From NCBI GenBank assembly GCA_025963425.1, contig JAOPUQ010000416.1, positions 1-7,902 on the forward strand: 7,902 nucleotides of DNA. Reading direction: 5' to 3'. Each line of letters starts with the position of its first letter. Position 1 is the stretch's first letter. Source of the stretch: Modestobacter sp. GTDB taxonomy: Bacteria; Actinomycetota; Actinomycetes; Mycobacteriales; Geodermatophilaceae. A program made the position numbers and the translations under genes. The notes under the pieces were generated by a model, which was not told where the DNA came from, searched no databases, and saw only the letters and a program-made list of their open reading frames with translations. Shown here in pieces: positions 1 to 5,703 of the stretch.

Positions 1-303
1 TTCGAGGAGGTCGCCAAGCGCTCGGCGATGCTCGGCTTCGACGGCAAGTGGGTGCTGCACCCGGGCCAGATCGACGCGGCCAACGAGATCTACGCGCCGT
101 CCCAGGAGGACTACGACCACGCCGAGCTGATCCTCGATGCCTACGAGTGGGCGACGTCGGAGGCCGGTGGCAAGAAGGGCTCGGCCATGCTCGGTGACGA
201 GATGATCGACGAGGCCAGCCGCAAGATGGCGCTGGTGATCGCCGGCAAGGGCCGCGCCGCGGCCATGCAGCGCACGTCCTCGTTCACCCCGCCGGAGAGC
301 TGA
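1..303 (+). CDS. CoA-ester lyase, CitE/HpcH family (L-malyl-CoA/beta-methylmalyl-CoA lyase-like), 3' part only
   Basis: The frame is open from base 1, so the gene starts upstream and only the last 100 residues are here; the ATG at 28 is internal. The fragment has the C-terminal signature of the HpcH/HpaI aldolase/citrate lyase beta family: a GFDGKW..HPGQ segment, then an NEIYAPS stretch, then MLGDEMIDEASRKMALVI near the end. The HPxQ and 'PS' positions are typical of this TIM-barrel family, which cleaves or forms 3-hydroxyacyl-CoA thioesters with Mg2+. The GDEMIDEASRKMA ending resembles malyl-CoA/beta-methylmalyl-CoA lyases more than citrate lyase beta subunits; that judgement is from memory of the family. 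Such an enzyme splits methylmalyl-CoA to glyoxylate and propionyl-CoA in the ethylmalonyl-CoA pathway. The catalytic N-terminal part cannot be seen. The gene ends at TGA 301-303, just before a strong hairpin. Confidence 0.8.
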   Translation, partial: FEEVAKRSAMLGFDGKWVLHPGQIDAANEIYAPSQEDYDHAELILDAYEWATSEAGGKKGSAMLGDEMIDEASRKMALVIAGKGRAAAMQRTSSFTPPES

Positions 304-310
304 TCCGGCG

Positions 311-346
311 CCGGTGACCGGTGGCATGCCCGCCACCGGTCACCGG
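311..346. terminator. Bidirectional hairpin terminator between convergent genes
   Basis: Bases 311-325 (CCGGTGACCGGTGGC) are the exact reverse complement of 332-346, giving a perfect 15-bp stem with a 6-base loop (326-331). It lies 7 bp after the lyase stop and 7 bp before the stop of the minus-strand DUF4190-type gene, so it can serve both convergent transcripts. No T-tract follows on either side. This is common for terminators in high-GC actinomycetes. Confidence 0.75.
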
Positions 347-353
347 GCAGTGC

Positions 354-812
354 TCAGGGGCCGAACGAGCCGCTGCTGATCGAGGCGACCGCCAGCAGCC
401 AGAAGACCAGGCCCAGCACGAACAGCGCGGTGGAGATGCCGCCGACGATGATCGCGGCCAGCGCCAGGCCGTCGCCGGCCTCCCGGGTCCGCTGGATCTG
501 CCGCCGGGCGATCAGCCCCGTGACCAGTCCGGCCGGCGGGAACGCGAAGCACAGCACCAGGGCCACGATCGCCATGGTGTTCGTCGGCGGCCGCCAGCCG
601 ACGGGCGCCCAGCCGGGAGGGCCGTAGCCACCGGCGGCGCCGTAGCCGGGCGGCGGGCCGTAGCTCCCCGCGGCGCCGTACCCCGGTGGGGCGCCGTAGC
701 CGCCCGCCGTCCCGTAGCCGGGTGGGGGGCCGTACCCGGCGGGGGCGCCGTAGCCGGTGGCACTGTCGGGGGGCGGGTCGCCCCGGTAGGTGCCGTCGTC
801 GGGCTGGGTCAC
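354..812 (-). CDS. DUF4190-type membrane protein with Tyr-Gly-Pro-rich N-terminal repeats
   Basis: The product is 152 residues. The N-terminal 78 residues are low-complexity Gly/Pro/Tyr/Ala: eight hexapeptides of the pattern YG(A/P/T)xxG at residues 21-67, then a Trp/Pro hinge. Two hydrophobic segments follow, about residues 80-102 and 116-145. Between them is a short basic, charged loop (RRQIQRTRE). This layout, a disordered proline-rich tail before two helices with an 'AxxGLxxGxIA' first helix, matches the DUF4190 proteins common in actinobacteria, whose function is unknown. The start is GTG at 812-810; an AGGAGG on the coding strand (818-823) lies 5 bases before it and fixes this choice. 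The gene is 27 bp downstream of the lipoprotein gene on the same strand, so the two are probably co-transcribed. The tail probably faces the cytoplasm, but topology is inferred. Confidence 0.85.
   Translation of the reverse strand: MTQPDDGTYRGDPPPDSATGYGAPAGYGPPPGYGTAGGYGAPPGYGAAGSYGPPPGYGAAGGYGPPGWAPVGWRPPTNTMAIVALVLCFAFPPAGLVTGLIARRQIQRTREAGDGLALAAIIVGGISTALFVLGLVFWLLAVASISSGSFGP
612..752 (-). repeat. 18-bp-period coding repeat (YGxxxG hexapeptides)
   Basis: Eight degenerate copies of an 18-bp unit encode Tyr-Gly hexapeptides at residues 21, 27, 33, 39, 45, 51, 57 and 63 of the DUF4190-type protein (the last copy is one residue shorter). The copies alternate between YGPPPG-like and YGAAGG/YGAPxG-like forms, which suggests growth by duplication of larger blocks. 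Tracts like this can change copy number between strains. Confidence 0.8.
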
Positions 813-817
813 GTCGT

Positions 818-823
818 CCTCCT
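818..823 (-). promoter_or_regulatory. Ribosome binding site of the DUF4190-type gene
   Basis: The coding strand reads AGGAGG here, 5 bases before the GTG at 812-810. It sits in the 27-bp gap after the lipoprotein stop and supports the GTG over any internal start. Confidence 0.75.
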
Positions 824-839
824 GGTGGCGGTCGTCGGC

Positions 840-1550
840 TCAGGCGCCGATGACCGGGGCCGGCAGCTGGCCCATCCGGCCGGCGATGCGTTGCGCCGCG
901 GTCAGGGTGGCGTCCGGGTCCTCGCCGATCAAGACCGACAGCAGCGCGCCGCGCACCTGCGTGACGACGACCTGCGAGACGCCGTCGGCCAGTCGGTACT
1001 GCAGCACCAGCGCGTCGGCGGTGAGCCCGGTGGTCGTCAGCCCGGGCAGGAACGTGTAGTCCCCCGGCGGGCAGCTCGCGAAGGCGGTGCCCAGCTCGCG
1101 CAGCGCGAGCGCGGCGTTCCCGGCGGTGTCGTAGGCGATCGCCTCGCTGCTCACCGCCGGCGAGCCGGTGGGGTCCACGCCGACCACGGGGGACTTCGCC
1201 GTCCGGTGCGACTCCGCGGTGGCCGCGCCGCCGCAGATCCCGGCGAGGCTCGGGTCGTCGGACAGGTCGCCGTCGGGCACCGGGTTGGCCTGCACCGACC
1301 AGCCGGCCGGGAGGTCCGCGGCGCGCAGCGCGGTGGCCAGCGCCGCCTCCGCGGGGGTGGTGACGGTGGCGGGGTCGGCGGCTGCCTCCGCCTCGGCCGC
1401 GGCGACCGCGGCCGACGGTTCCGGTGACGCGGCGGCGCTCGGCGCGGACGACGTCGCCGCGGTGCCGCCCTCACCGCCCGCTCCGCAGCCGGCCAGGCCG
1501 AGCCCGGCCGCCAGCGCGACGAGCAGCACGCGGACCCGGCAGGTGCTCAC
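840..1550 (-). CDS. Secreted lipoprotein with Ala-rich linker, unknown function
   Basis: From GTG 1550 the product is 236 residues. It begins with a lipoprotein signal: Arg5 and Arg7, a hydrophobic core, and the lipobox LAGC with Cys22 as the predicted acylated residue. A Gly/Ala/Ser/Pro/Glu-rich linker runs to about residue 66, as expected for a tether across the cell wall. The rest is a folded domain of about 170 residues with only two cysteines, Cys106 (ICGG) and Cys160 (FASCPPG), which probably form a disulfide. The pattern 'DLPAGW...CGG...AFxxCP...' recalls the extracytoplasmic sensor/LpqN-like domains of actinobacterial lipoproteins and PknH-type kinases, but I cannot assign a family. 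The frame stays open upstream to 1688, but that would bury the signal peptide behind an Arg-rich tail and overlap the divergent gene, so GTG 1550 is preferred. No SD is visible. The gene precedes the DUF4190-type gene in a likely two-gene operon. Confidence 0.8.
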   Translation of the reverse strand: MSTCRVRVLLVALAAGLGLAGCGAGGEGGTAATSSAPSAAASPEPSAAVAAAEAEAAADPATVTTPAEAALATALRAADLPAGWSVQANPVPDGDLSDDPSLAGICGGAATAESHRTAKSPVVGVDPTGSPAVSSEAIAYDTAGNAALALRELGTAFASCPPGDYTFLPGLTTTGLTADALVLQYRLADGVSQVVVTQVRGALLSVLIGEDPDATLTAAQRIAGRMGQLPAPVIGA

Positions 1551-1660
1551 CCACCCGACGGTAGCCGCTGGGTCTCGGCGAGGATGGCGGTGGCGAGGAA
1601 CACGGCGAGTGGACGGCCGGCGTCGTCCATACTCCGGAGCAACCGAGACACCGCCGTCCC

Positions 1661-1666
1661 GAGGAG
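1661..1666 (+). promoter_or_regulatory. Ribosome binding site of the acyl-CoA dehydrogenase gene
   Basis: GAGGAG lies 6 bases before ATG 1673 but only 3 bases before the in-frame GTG at 1670. This favours the ATG. Confidence 0.7.
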
Positions 1667-1672
1667 TGAGTG

Positions 1673-2869
1673 ATGACCCGCCTGGCACAGACCGCGGACC
1701 TGACCGACATCCAGCAGGAGATCCTGTCGACCGTCCGCAGTTTCGTGGACAAGGAGATCATCCCCAAGGCCCAGGAGCTCGAGCACGGCGACATCTACCC
1801 CACGCAGATCGTCGAGGGGCTCAAGGAGATGGGCATCTTCGGGCTCACCATCCCCGAGGAGTTCGGCGGGCTGGGGGAGTCGCTGCTGACCTACGCGCTG
1901 GTCGCGGAGGAGATCGCCCGCGGCTGGATGAGCGTCTCCGGCGTCATCAACACGCACTTCATCGTCGCCCACCTGATCACCCAGCACGGCACGCCGGAGC
2001 AGAAGCAGGAGTACCTGCCGCGGATGGCCGCCGGCGACCTGCGCGGGGCGTTCTCCATGTCCGAGCCCGAGCTGGGGTCCGACGTGGCGGCGATCCGCAC
2101 CAAGGCCACCCGGGACGGCGACGAGTACGTCATCAACGGGTCGAAGATGTGGCTGACCAACGGCGAGAACGCCACGCTGGTCGCCTTCCTGGTCAAGACC
2201 GACGAGGGCAGCGACTCGCCCTACAAGAACATGACGACCTTCCTGGTCGAGAAGACCCCGGGTCTGGGCGAGCGGCTGCCCGGCTTCTCCATCCCCGGGC
2301 GCATCGACAAGATGGGCTACAAGGGCATCGACACCACCGACGCCAGCTTCGACGGCTTCCGGATCGGCGCGGACAAGATCCTGGGCGGGGCTCCCGGCAA
2401 GGGCTTCTACCAGATGATGGACGGCGTCGAGGTCGGTCGCGTCAACGTCGCCGCCCGCGGCTGCGGGGTGGCGATCCGGGCCTTCGAGCTGGCCGTGGCC
2501 TACGCCCAGCAGCGGGAGACCTTCGGCAAGCCGATCGCCCAGCACCAGGCCATCGCCTTCAAGCTGGCCGAGATGGGCACCAAGGTCGAGGCCGCCCACA
2601 CGATGATGGTGCGGGCCGCGCGGCTGAAGGACTCCGGGGCCCGCAACGACGTCGAGGCCGGCATGGCCAAGCTGATCGCCAGCGAGTTCGCCAGCGAGGT
2701 CACCCAGGACTCCTTCCGGATCCACGGTGGCTACGGCTACTCCAAGGAGTACGAGATCGAGCGGCTCATGCGCGAGGCGCCGTTCCTGCTCATCGGTGAG
2801 GGCACCAGCGAGATCCAGAAGACGATCATCAGCCGGGGCCTGCTCAAGGAGTACGCGCTCAAGCGGTGA
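1673..2869 (+). CDS. Acyl-CoA dehydrogenase (possible methylsuccinyl-CoA dehydrogenase)
   Basis: This is a 398-residue FAD-dependent acyl-CoA dehydrogenase of normal length for the family. An N-terminal helical domain leads to the flavin/substrate-binding motif FSMSEPELGSD (residues 127-137). The middle beta domain follows, then RETFGKPI at 281-288 and the IHGGYGYSKEYEIERLMRE signature around 350-367. The putative catalytic base is Glu376 in GEGTSEIQ, where the short- and medium-chain enzymes carry it. The enzyme would oxidise an acyl-CoA to the 2,3-enoyl-CoA and pass electrons to ETF. A malyl-CoA-lyase-like gene ends 1.4 kb upstream on the same strand, so methylsuccinyl-CoA dehydrogenase of the ethylmalonyl-CoA pathway is the best guess; a branched-chain or short-chain acyl-CoA substrate is the alternative. 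The usual Tyr before the catalytic Glu is Gly here (IGEGT). GTG 1670 is a possible start three bases earlier. The stop overlaps the next gene by four bases. Confidence 0.9.
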   Translation: MTRLAQTADLTDIQQEILSTVRSFVDKEIIPKAQELEHGDIYPTQIVEGLKEMGIFGLTIPEEFGGLGESLLTYALVAEEIARGWMSVSGVINTHFIVAHLITQHGTPEQKQEYLPRMAAGDLRGAFSMSEPELGSDVAAIRTKATRDGDEYVINGSKMWLTNGENATLVAFLVKTDEGSDSPYKNMTTFLVEKTPGLGERLPGFSIPGRIDKMGYKGIDTTDASFDGFRIGADKILGGAPGKGFYQMMDGVEVGRVNVAARGCGVAIRAFELAVAYAQQRETFGKPIAQHQAIAFKLAEMGTKVEAAHTMMVRAARLKDSGARNDVEAGMAKLIASEFASEVTQDSFRIHGGYGYSKEYEIERLMREAPFLLIGEGTSEIQKTIISRGLLKEYALKR

Positions 2870-3384
2870 GCCGTCGGGGATGGGTCTCGGCCCGGGACGC
2901 CGCGGGGAACTGGTGGCTGCTGTCGGTCTACGACGACGGCTGGTGCGCAGTTCCCGCGCCGGTCCGGACGGCGGAGGACACCCGCCGGCGGATCCGGGAG
3001 CTGATCGGCGCGCTGGTGGCGGTGGTCGGGCTGTTCGCCGCGGCGGCCGCCGCCGCGGCGCTGGTGCCCTCGGCACCCTGGCTGTCCTTCGTCCTGCTGG
3101 CGGCGAGCCTGGGCGTGCTGGTCGTGATCGGGGTCCGGGCCGCACGCCGTCGCGCCGACGCTCGACCGCCCGTCTTCGCCACCTCGGCCGAGCAGGCCGC
3201 CGCGGTCGACGGTGCCCGGCGGACGGCGCGGGACCAGGTGCGCGGGGTCGTCGTGCGCCGCGAGGGGCACGAGGACGTGGTCACGGTGACCCTGGGCCGG
3301 GGGCGGCCGGTGGTCTACCGCTCCCCGGACCGCACGCTGGGCCGGCTGCTCGCCTCCTGGGCGCCGGAGCCGCCCGGCCGCTGA
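2866..3384 (+). CDS. Small two-helix membrane protein, unknown function
   Basis: The product is 172 residues and I do not recognise a family. An N-terminal stretch rich in Trp and Tyr (WVSARDAAGNWWLLSVYDDG, from residue 6) looks like a short beta-rich region. It is followed by two hydrophobic helices at about 46-67 (very Ala-rich) and 72-93. A basic RAARRR cap after the second helix should face the cytoplasm. A soluble tail of about 75 residues ends in a predicted beta hairpin (GVVVRREG...VTVTLG..RPVVYRS). The GTG start overlaps the acyl-CoA dehydrogenase stop as GTGA (2866-2869), so translation is probably coupled and the two share an mRNA. The 3' end overlaps the convergent dehydrogenase gene by 70 bp. 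The product has no visible tie to acyl-CoA oxidation. Confidence 0.75.
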   Translation: MSRRGWVSARDAAGNWWLLSVYDDGWCAVPAPVRTAEDTRRRIRELIGALVAVVGLFAAAAAAAALVPSAPWLSFVLLAASLGVLVVIGVRAARRRADARPPVFATSAEQAAAVDGARRTARDQVRGVVVRREGHEDVVTVTLGRGRPVVYRSPDRTLGRLLASWAPEPPGR

Positions 3385-4481
3385 GGCGCTCCCCGCACCT
3401 GGAAGGCCGCCGAGATGACGTGGCGCGTGCGGGCGCTGAGCTCGGCGAACAGCGCGGGCGCCTCGTCGAAGGGGATGACGTCGGTGAGCAGGTGGGTGCG
3501 GACCTCGTCGCCCGCGCCGGACAGCAGGGCCAGCGTCTCGTGCGAGAGGCGACGCCGGTCCCACTGAGTCGCCAGCCCCCGCGGCACCCGGCCGATCTGG
3601 GCGCAGCGGATCGCCAGCCCGTTGTGGTGGAACTCCTCGCCGAGGGCGACCTCACCGGCACCTCCGGTGTAGAAGGCCAGGTCGACGACGGTCCCCTGGG
3701 GCCGGAGGCAGCGCAGCGCGGTGGCCAGCGCGGATGCCGCTCCGCGGCACTGGAAGGCGACGTCGGCACCGCGATCGGCGGGACCGTGCCGCCAGCGGGT
3801 CTTGAGCTCGCGGGCCAGCTCGGGGGTGGTGTCGACGGCCTGCAGCCCGAGGGCCTCGGCGGCGGCTCGGCGGCTCGGGGTCGGGTCGGCGACGACGACC
3901 TCCGCCGCACCGTGCACCCGTGCCATCAGCCCGACCAGCAGCCCGATCGTGCCGCCCCCGGTGACCAGCACGAGGCGGCCACGGACCCCGTCGCCGAGGT
4001 CGGTGCCGCCGGCGTCCGCGGCGGCGTGCAGCAGCCCGTTGGCGCAGATCGGCCCGAGGTGGGCGACGTAGATCCCGAGCACCGGGTCGAGGTCGGCCGG
4101 CAGCGGCACGACGTGCTGGGTGAGCGGGTCGCCGTGCACGACGGTCGAGTGGCCGTAGGCCATGGCGACCAGGGCGCCCTCCGCGACGGCGGAGGTCCGG
4201 GTGTCGGTGACCCGGGCGACCTCCATGTAGCCGAGCCGCTCCACCGGGAACCGCTGCGCCGGTCGGTCCCGGGAGAACAGGCCCAGGTCGGCGTCCCATC
4301 CGGCGGAGAAGTACGGGCTGGTGCCGCGGTACCAGGTCAGCTCGGTGCCGGCGGACAGCCCGGTGAACAGCGTCTCCGCGCGGAAGCGCCCCTCGGCCAA
4401 CGGCGGTTCGGGGCTCTCCGCGATCGCCAGTTCCCCGGCCCGGGGCACCACCAGGGTGCGGACCGGGGCCGGCGTGCTCAT
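3315..4481 (-). CDS. Medium-chain dehydrogenase/reductase, zinc-less BchC/threonine-dehydrogenase-like subgroup
   Basis: The product is 388 residues with the medium-chain dehydrogenase (MDR) layout: an N-terminal GroES-like domain and a Rossmann domain with VTGGGTIGLL (173-182). Asp199 at the end of the second strand (VVVAD) suggests NAD(H). The position that usually holds the catalytic zinc Cys (GxCGTD/E) reads GLSAGTEL (41-48), without a Cys, and the four-Cys structural zinc lobe is absent. It therefore fits the subgroup with 'SxxxGTE' motifs that includes BchC-like proteins, often annotated as zinc-binding dehydrogenases although they lack the ligands. The substrate is unknown; a polyol, sugar or cyclitol would fit the neighbours. 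The ATG overlaps the stop of the upstream oxidoreductase gene as ATGA (4481-4478), so the pair is translationally coupled. The fold should end near residue 364 (AAFQV). About 24 further polar residues lie in the overlap with the convergent gene and may be an unstructured tail. Confidence 0.85.
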   Translation of the reverse strand: MSTPAPVRTLVVPRAGELAIAESPEPPLAEGRFRAETLFTGLSAGTELTWYRGTSPYFSAGWDADLGLFSRDRPAQRFPVERLGYMEVARVTDTRTSAVAEGALVAMAYGHSTVVHGDPLTQHVVPLPADLDPVLGIYVAHLGPICANGLLHAAADAGGTDLGDGVRGRLVLVTGGGTIGLLVGLMARVHGAAEVVVADPTPSRRAAAEALGLQAVDTTPELARELKTRWRHGPADRGADVAFQCRGAASALATALRCLRPQGTVVDLAFYTGGAGEVALGEEFHHNGLAIRCAQIGRVPRGLATQWDRRRLSHETLALLSGAGDEVRTHLLTDVIPFDEAPALFAELSARTRHVISAAFQVRGAPQRPGGSGAQEASSRPSVRSGER

Positions 4482-5437
4482 CGCCCGGTCACCCGGACGG
4501 TGCTGCCGGTCCGGGTCGCCTCGGCGATCATCCACGCCAGCCGGTGGGTGCGCAGCGCCTCGGCCACGTCCACCAGCCCGCCGGGTGCCGCGCGACCGGA
4601 CAGCACGTCCACGAAGGCGCGGTCGACGGCGGTCCGGGCGTCCACCGTGGGCACCGTGCGCACGTCCTCGTCCCTGCCGTGGACCCGGAGGGTGGTCTCG
4701 GTGAGCTCCACGGAGACGCCGTCGCAGATGACGTCCAGCCCGGCGGCGGTCAGGGCCGGGAGCACGCAGGAGGTGCTCACCGTGCCCACGGCACCGGAGT
4801 CGAAGCGCAGCACGGCGGCGGTCGCATCGGGCACGTCCCGCCGCTCCGCCGTGGACGGCGCCGCCGCGCCGACGACCTCGGTGACCTCCCCGGCCAGCAC
4901 CCGGACGAGGTCGAGGACGTGCGTGGCCTGCTCGACGACCTGACCGCCCGACCGATCGCGCCTGCTCCACCAGGCCGGTGGCGGGGTGGTGCCCCACCAC
5001 CGGGCGCCGACCAGCCGCACCGCCGAGCCGGTCAGCGCCGCCCGCGCCCGGTCGACGGTGTCCAGGTGCCGCCAGTGGTAGCCGGTCGCGGTCGGCAGGC
5101 CGGACCGCCGGACGGCGTCGGCCACGCTCTCGGCGACGGCCAGGTCGGCCGCCAGCGGCTTCTCCACGAAGAAGGGCACGCCGGCCCGGATGACCGCCGC
5201 CTCGAGTTCACCGTGCGCGAACGGCGGCACGCACAGCCAGACGGCGTCCAGAGCGCGGGTCAGCAGCCCGTCGGCCTCGGCCACGGGGTCGGTGCCCAGC
5301 TCCGCGGCCAGCGCCCGCGCCGCCGCGGCGTCCGGGTCACAGACCCCGACCAGCTGCACGTCGTCGAAACCGGCCAGGGTGCGGGCGTGCCGGGCCCCGA
5401 CGCCTCCGGCGCCGACCAGCCCCACCCGGACGGTCAT
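4478..5437 (-). CDS. Gfo/Idh/MocA family NAD(P)-dependent oxidoreductase
   Basis: The product is 319 residues. The Rossmann domain opens with GLVGAGGVGARHA (6-18), and Asp34 follows the second strand (VGVCD), which favours NAD. The family hallmarks follow: CVPPFAH (69-75), EKPLA with the catalytic-type Lys93 (92-96), GYHWRH (119-124), and GGQVVEQATHVLDLVR with the putative active-site His173. Family members oxidise or reduce ring hydroxyls of sugars, inositols or sugar-nucleotide derivatives; the substrate cannot be read from sequence. A WWGTTPPPAWW stretch (147-157), typical of some sugar dehydrogenases, may line the active site. The ATG at 5437 is the only start that keeps the first beta strand, and no good SD precedes it. 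This is the first gene of a two-gene minus-strand operon with the MDR gene. It is divergent from gpgS across 266 bp, which suggests shared or linked regulation. Confidence 0.9.
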   Translation of the reverse strand: MTVRVGLVGAGGVGARHARTLAGFDDVQLVGVCDPDAAAARALAAELGTDPVAEADGLLTRALDAVWLCVPPFAHGELEAAVIRAGVPFFVEKPLAADLAVAESVADAVRRSGLPTATGYHWRHLDTVDRARAALTGSAVRLVGARWWGTTPPPAWWSRRDRSGGQVVEQATHVLDLVRVLAGEVTEVVGAAAPSTAERRDVPDATAAVLRFDSGAVGTVSTSCVLPALTAAGLDVICDGVSVELTETTLRVHGRDEDVRTVPTVDARTAVDRAFVDVLSGRAAPGGLVDVAEALRTHRLAWMIAEATRTGSTVRVTGR

Positions 5438-5703
5438 CGCGCCGGGGTCGCGCCGGACGACGACGTCCCCTGCCTCCCGGGGACGGTCGGTACGTCACTC
5501 GTTCGTTCCATCGTGGCGATGCTGCCGTCCCCGTGCGCCATCCGCTCGCCCACGGCGCCGTCCCGTGGCAGCATTCCCACCCGGTCGGCACGCCTTCGAC
5601 ACCCCGCGGAGACGCGTGCGGTCCACCGGGTGGTGCAGCGGGGTGCGGGGGCGCGGGGATCGGCGGGTGCAACGGTGCCCCGCTGGACCGGGAGGACGAC
5701 CGC
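5438..5703. promoter_or_regulatory. Divergent intergenic region between the oxidoreductase operon and gpgS
   Basis: These 266 bp separate divergent starts, so both operons must be expressed from here or nearby. The region contains the least GC-rich stretch of the area (about 5490-5520) and a two-part inverted repeat: ATGCTGCC (5519-5526) with GGCAGCAT (5567-5574), and inside it CCGTG (5531-5535) with CACGG (5551-5555). I cannot name a convincing -10/-35 pair. A frame open from 5533 into gpgS exists but lacks any GpgS homology before 5704. Confidence 0.55.
5691..5695 (+). promoter_or_regulatory. Ribosome binding site of gpgS
   Basis: GGAGG sits 8 bases before ATG 5704. It selects this start over the in-frame ATG at 5533, which would add 57 low-complexity residues with no counterpart in known GpgS proteins. 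Confidence 0.75.

Noticed and set aside
321..1427. Plus-strand open frame of 368 codons opposite the DUF4190 and lipoprotein genes
   Set aside because: Starts inside the terminator hairpin and consists of low-complexity residues; the minus-strand genes have SD, signal peptide and membrane segments.
1628..1633. CATACT as a -10 box for the acyl-CoA dehydrogenase gene
   Set aside because: It is one of few AT-containing hexamers in the region and sits about 40 bp before the start, but no -35 element is found at 16-18 bases.
1551..1688. Upstream extension of the lipoprotein to 1688
   Set aside because: It would place 46 Arg/Pro-rich residues before the signal peptide and overlap the acyl-CoA dehydrogenase start.
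1547..3145. Long minus-strand open frame (532 codons) opposite the acyl-CoA dehydrogenase
   Set aside because: Composition is Gly/Asp/Leu/Arg-rich antisense of a clear family gene in a very GC-rich genome; no motif, no SD, and it overlaps the divergent promoter region.
2727..4943. Plus-strand open frame of 738 codons across the dehydrogenase pair
   Set aside because: Arg/Gly/Ala-rich shadow antisense to the MDR and Gfo/Idh/MocA genes, which have full domain motifs.
5490..5515. GGAAC-type extracytoplasmic sigma factor promoter on the minus strand before the Gfo/Idh/MocA gene
   Set aside because: GGAAC is present but the possible -10 (CGTC) is about 19 bases away and not convincing; a chance match is likely.
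5533..5703. Upstream in-frame extension of GpgS
   Set aside because: The 57 extra residues are His/Pro/Gly/Cys low complexity with no GpgS counterpart; ATG 5704 has a good SD and gives the family length.
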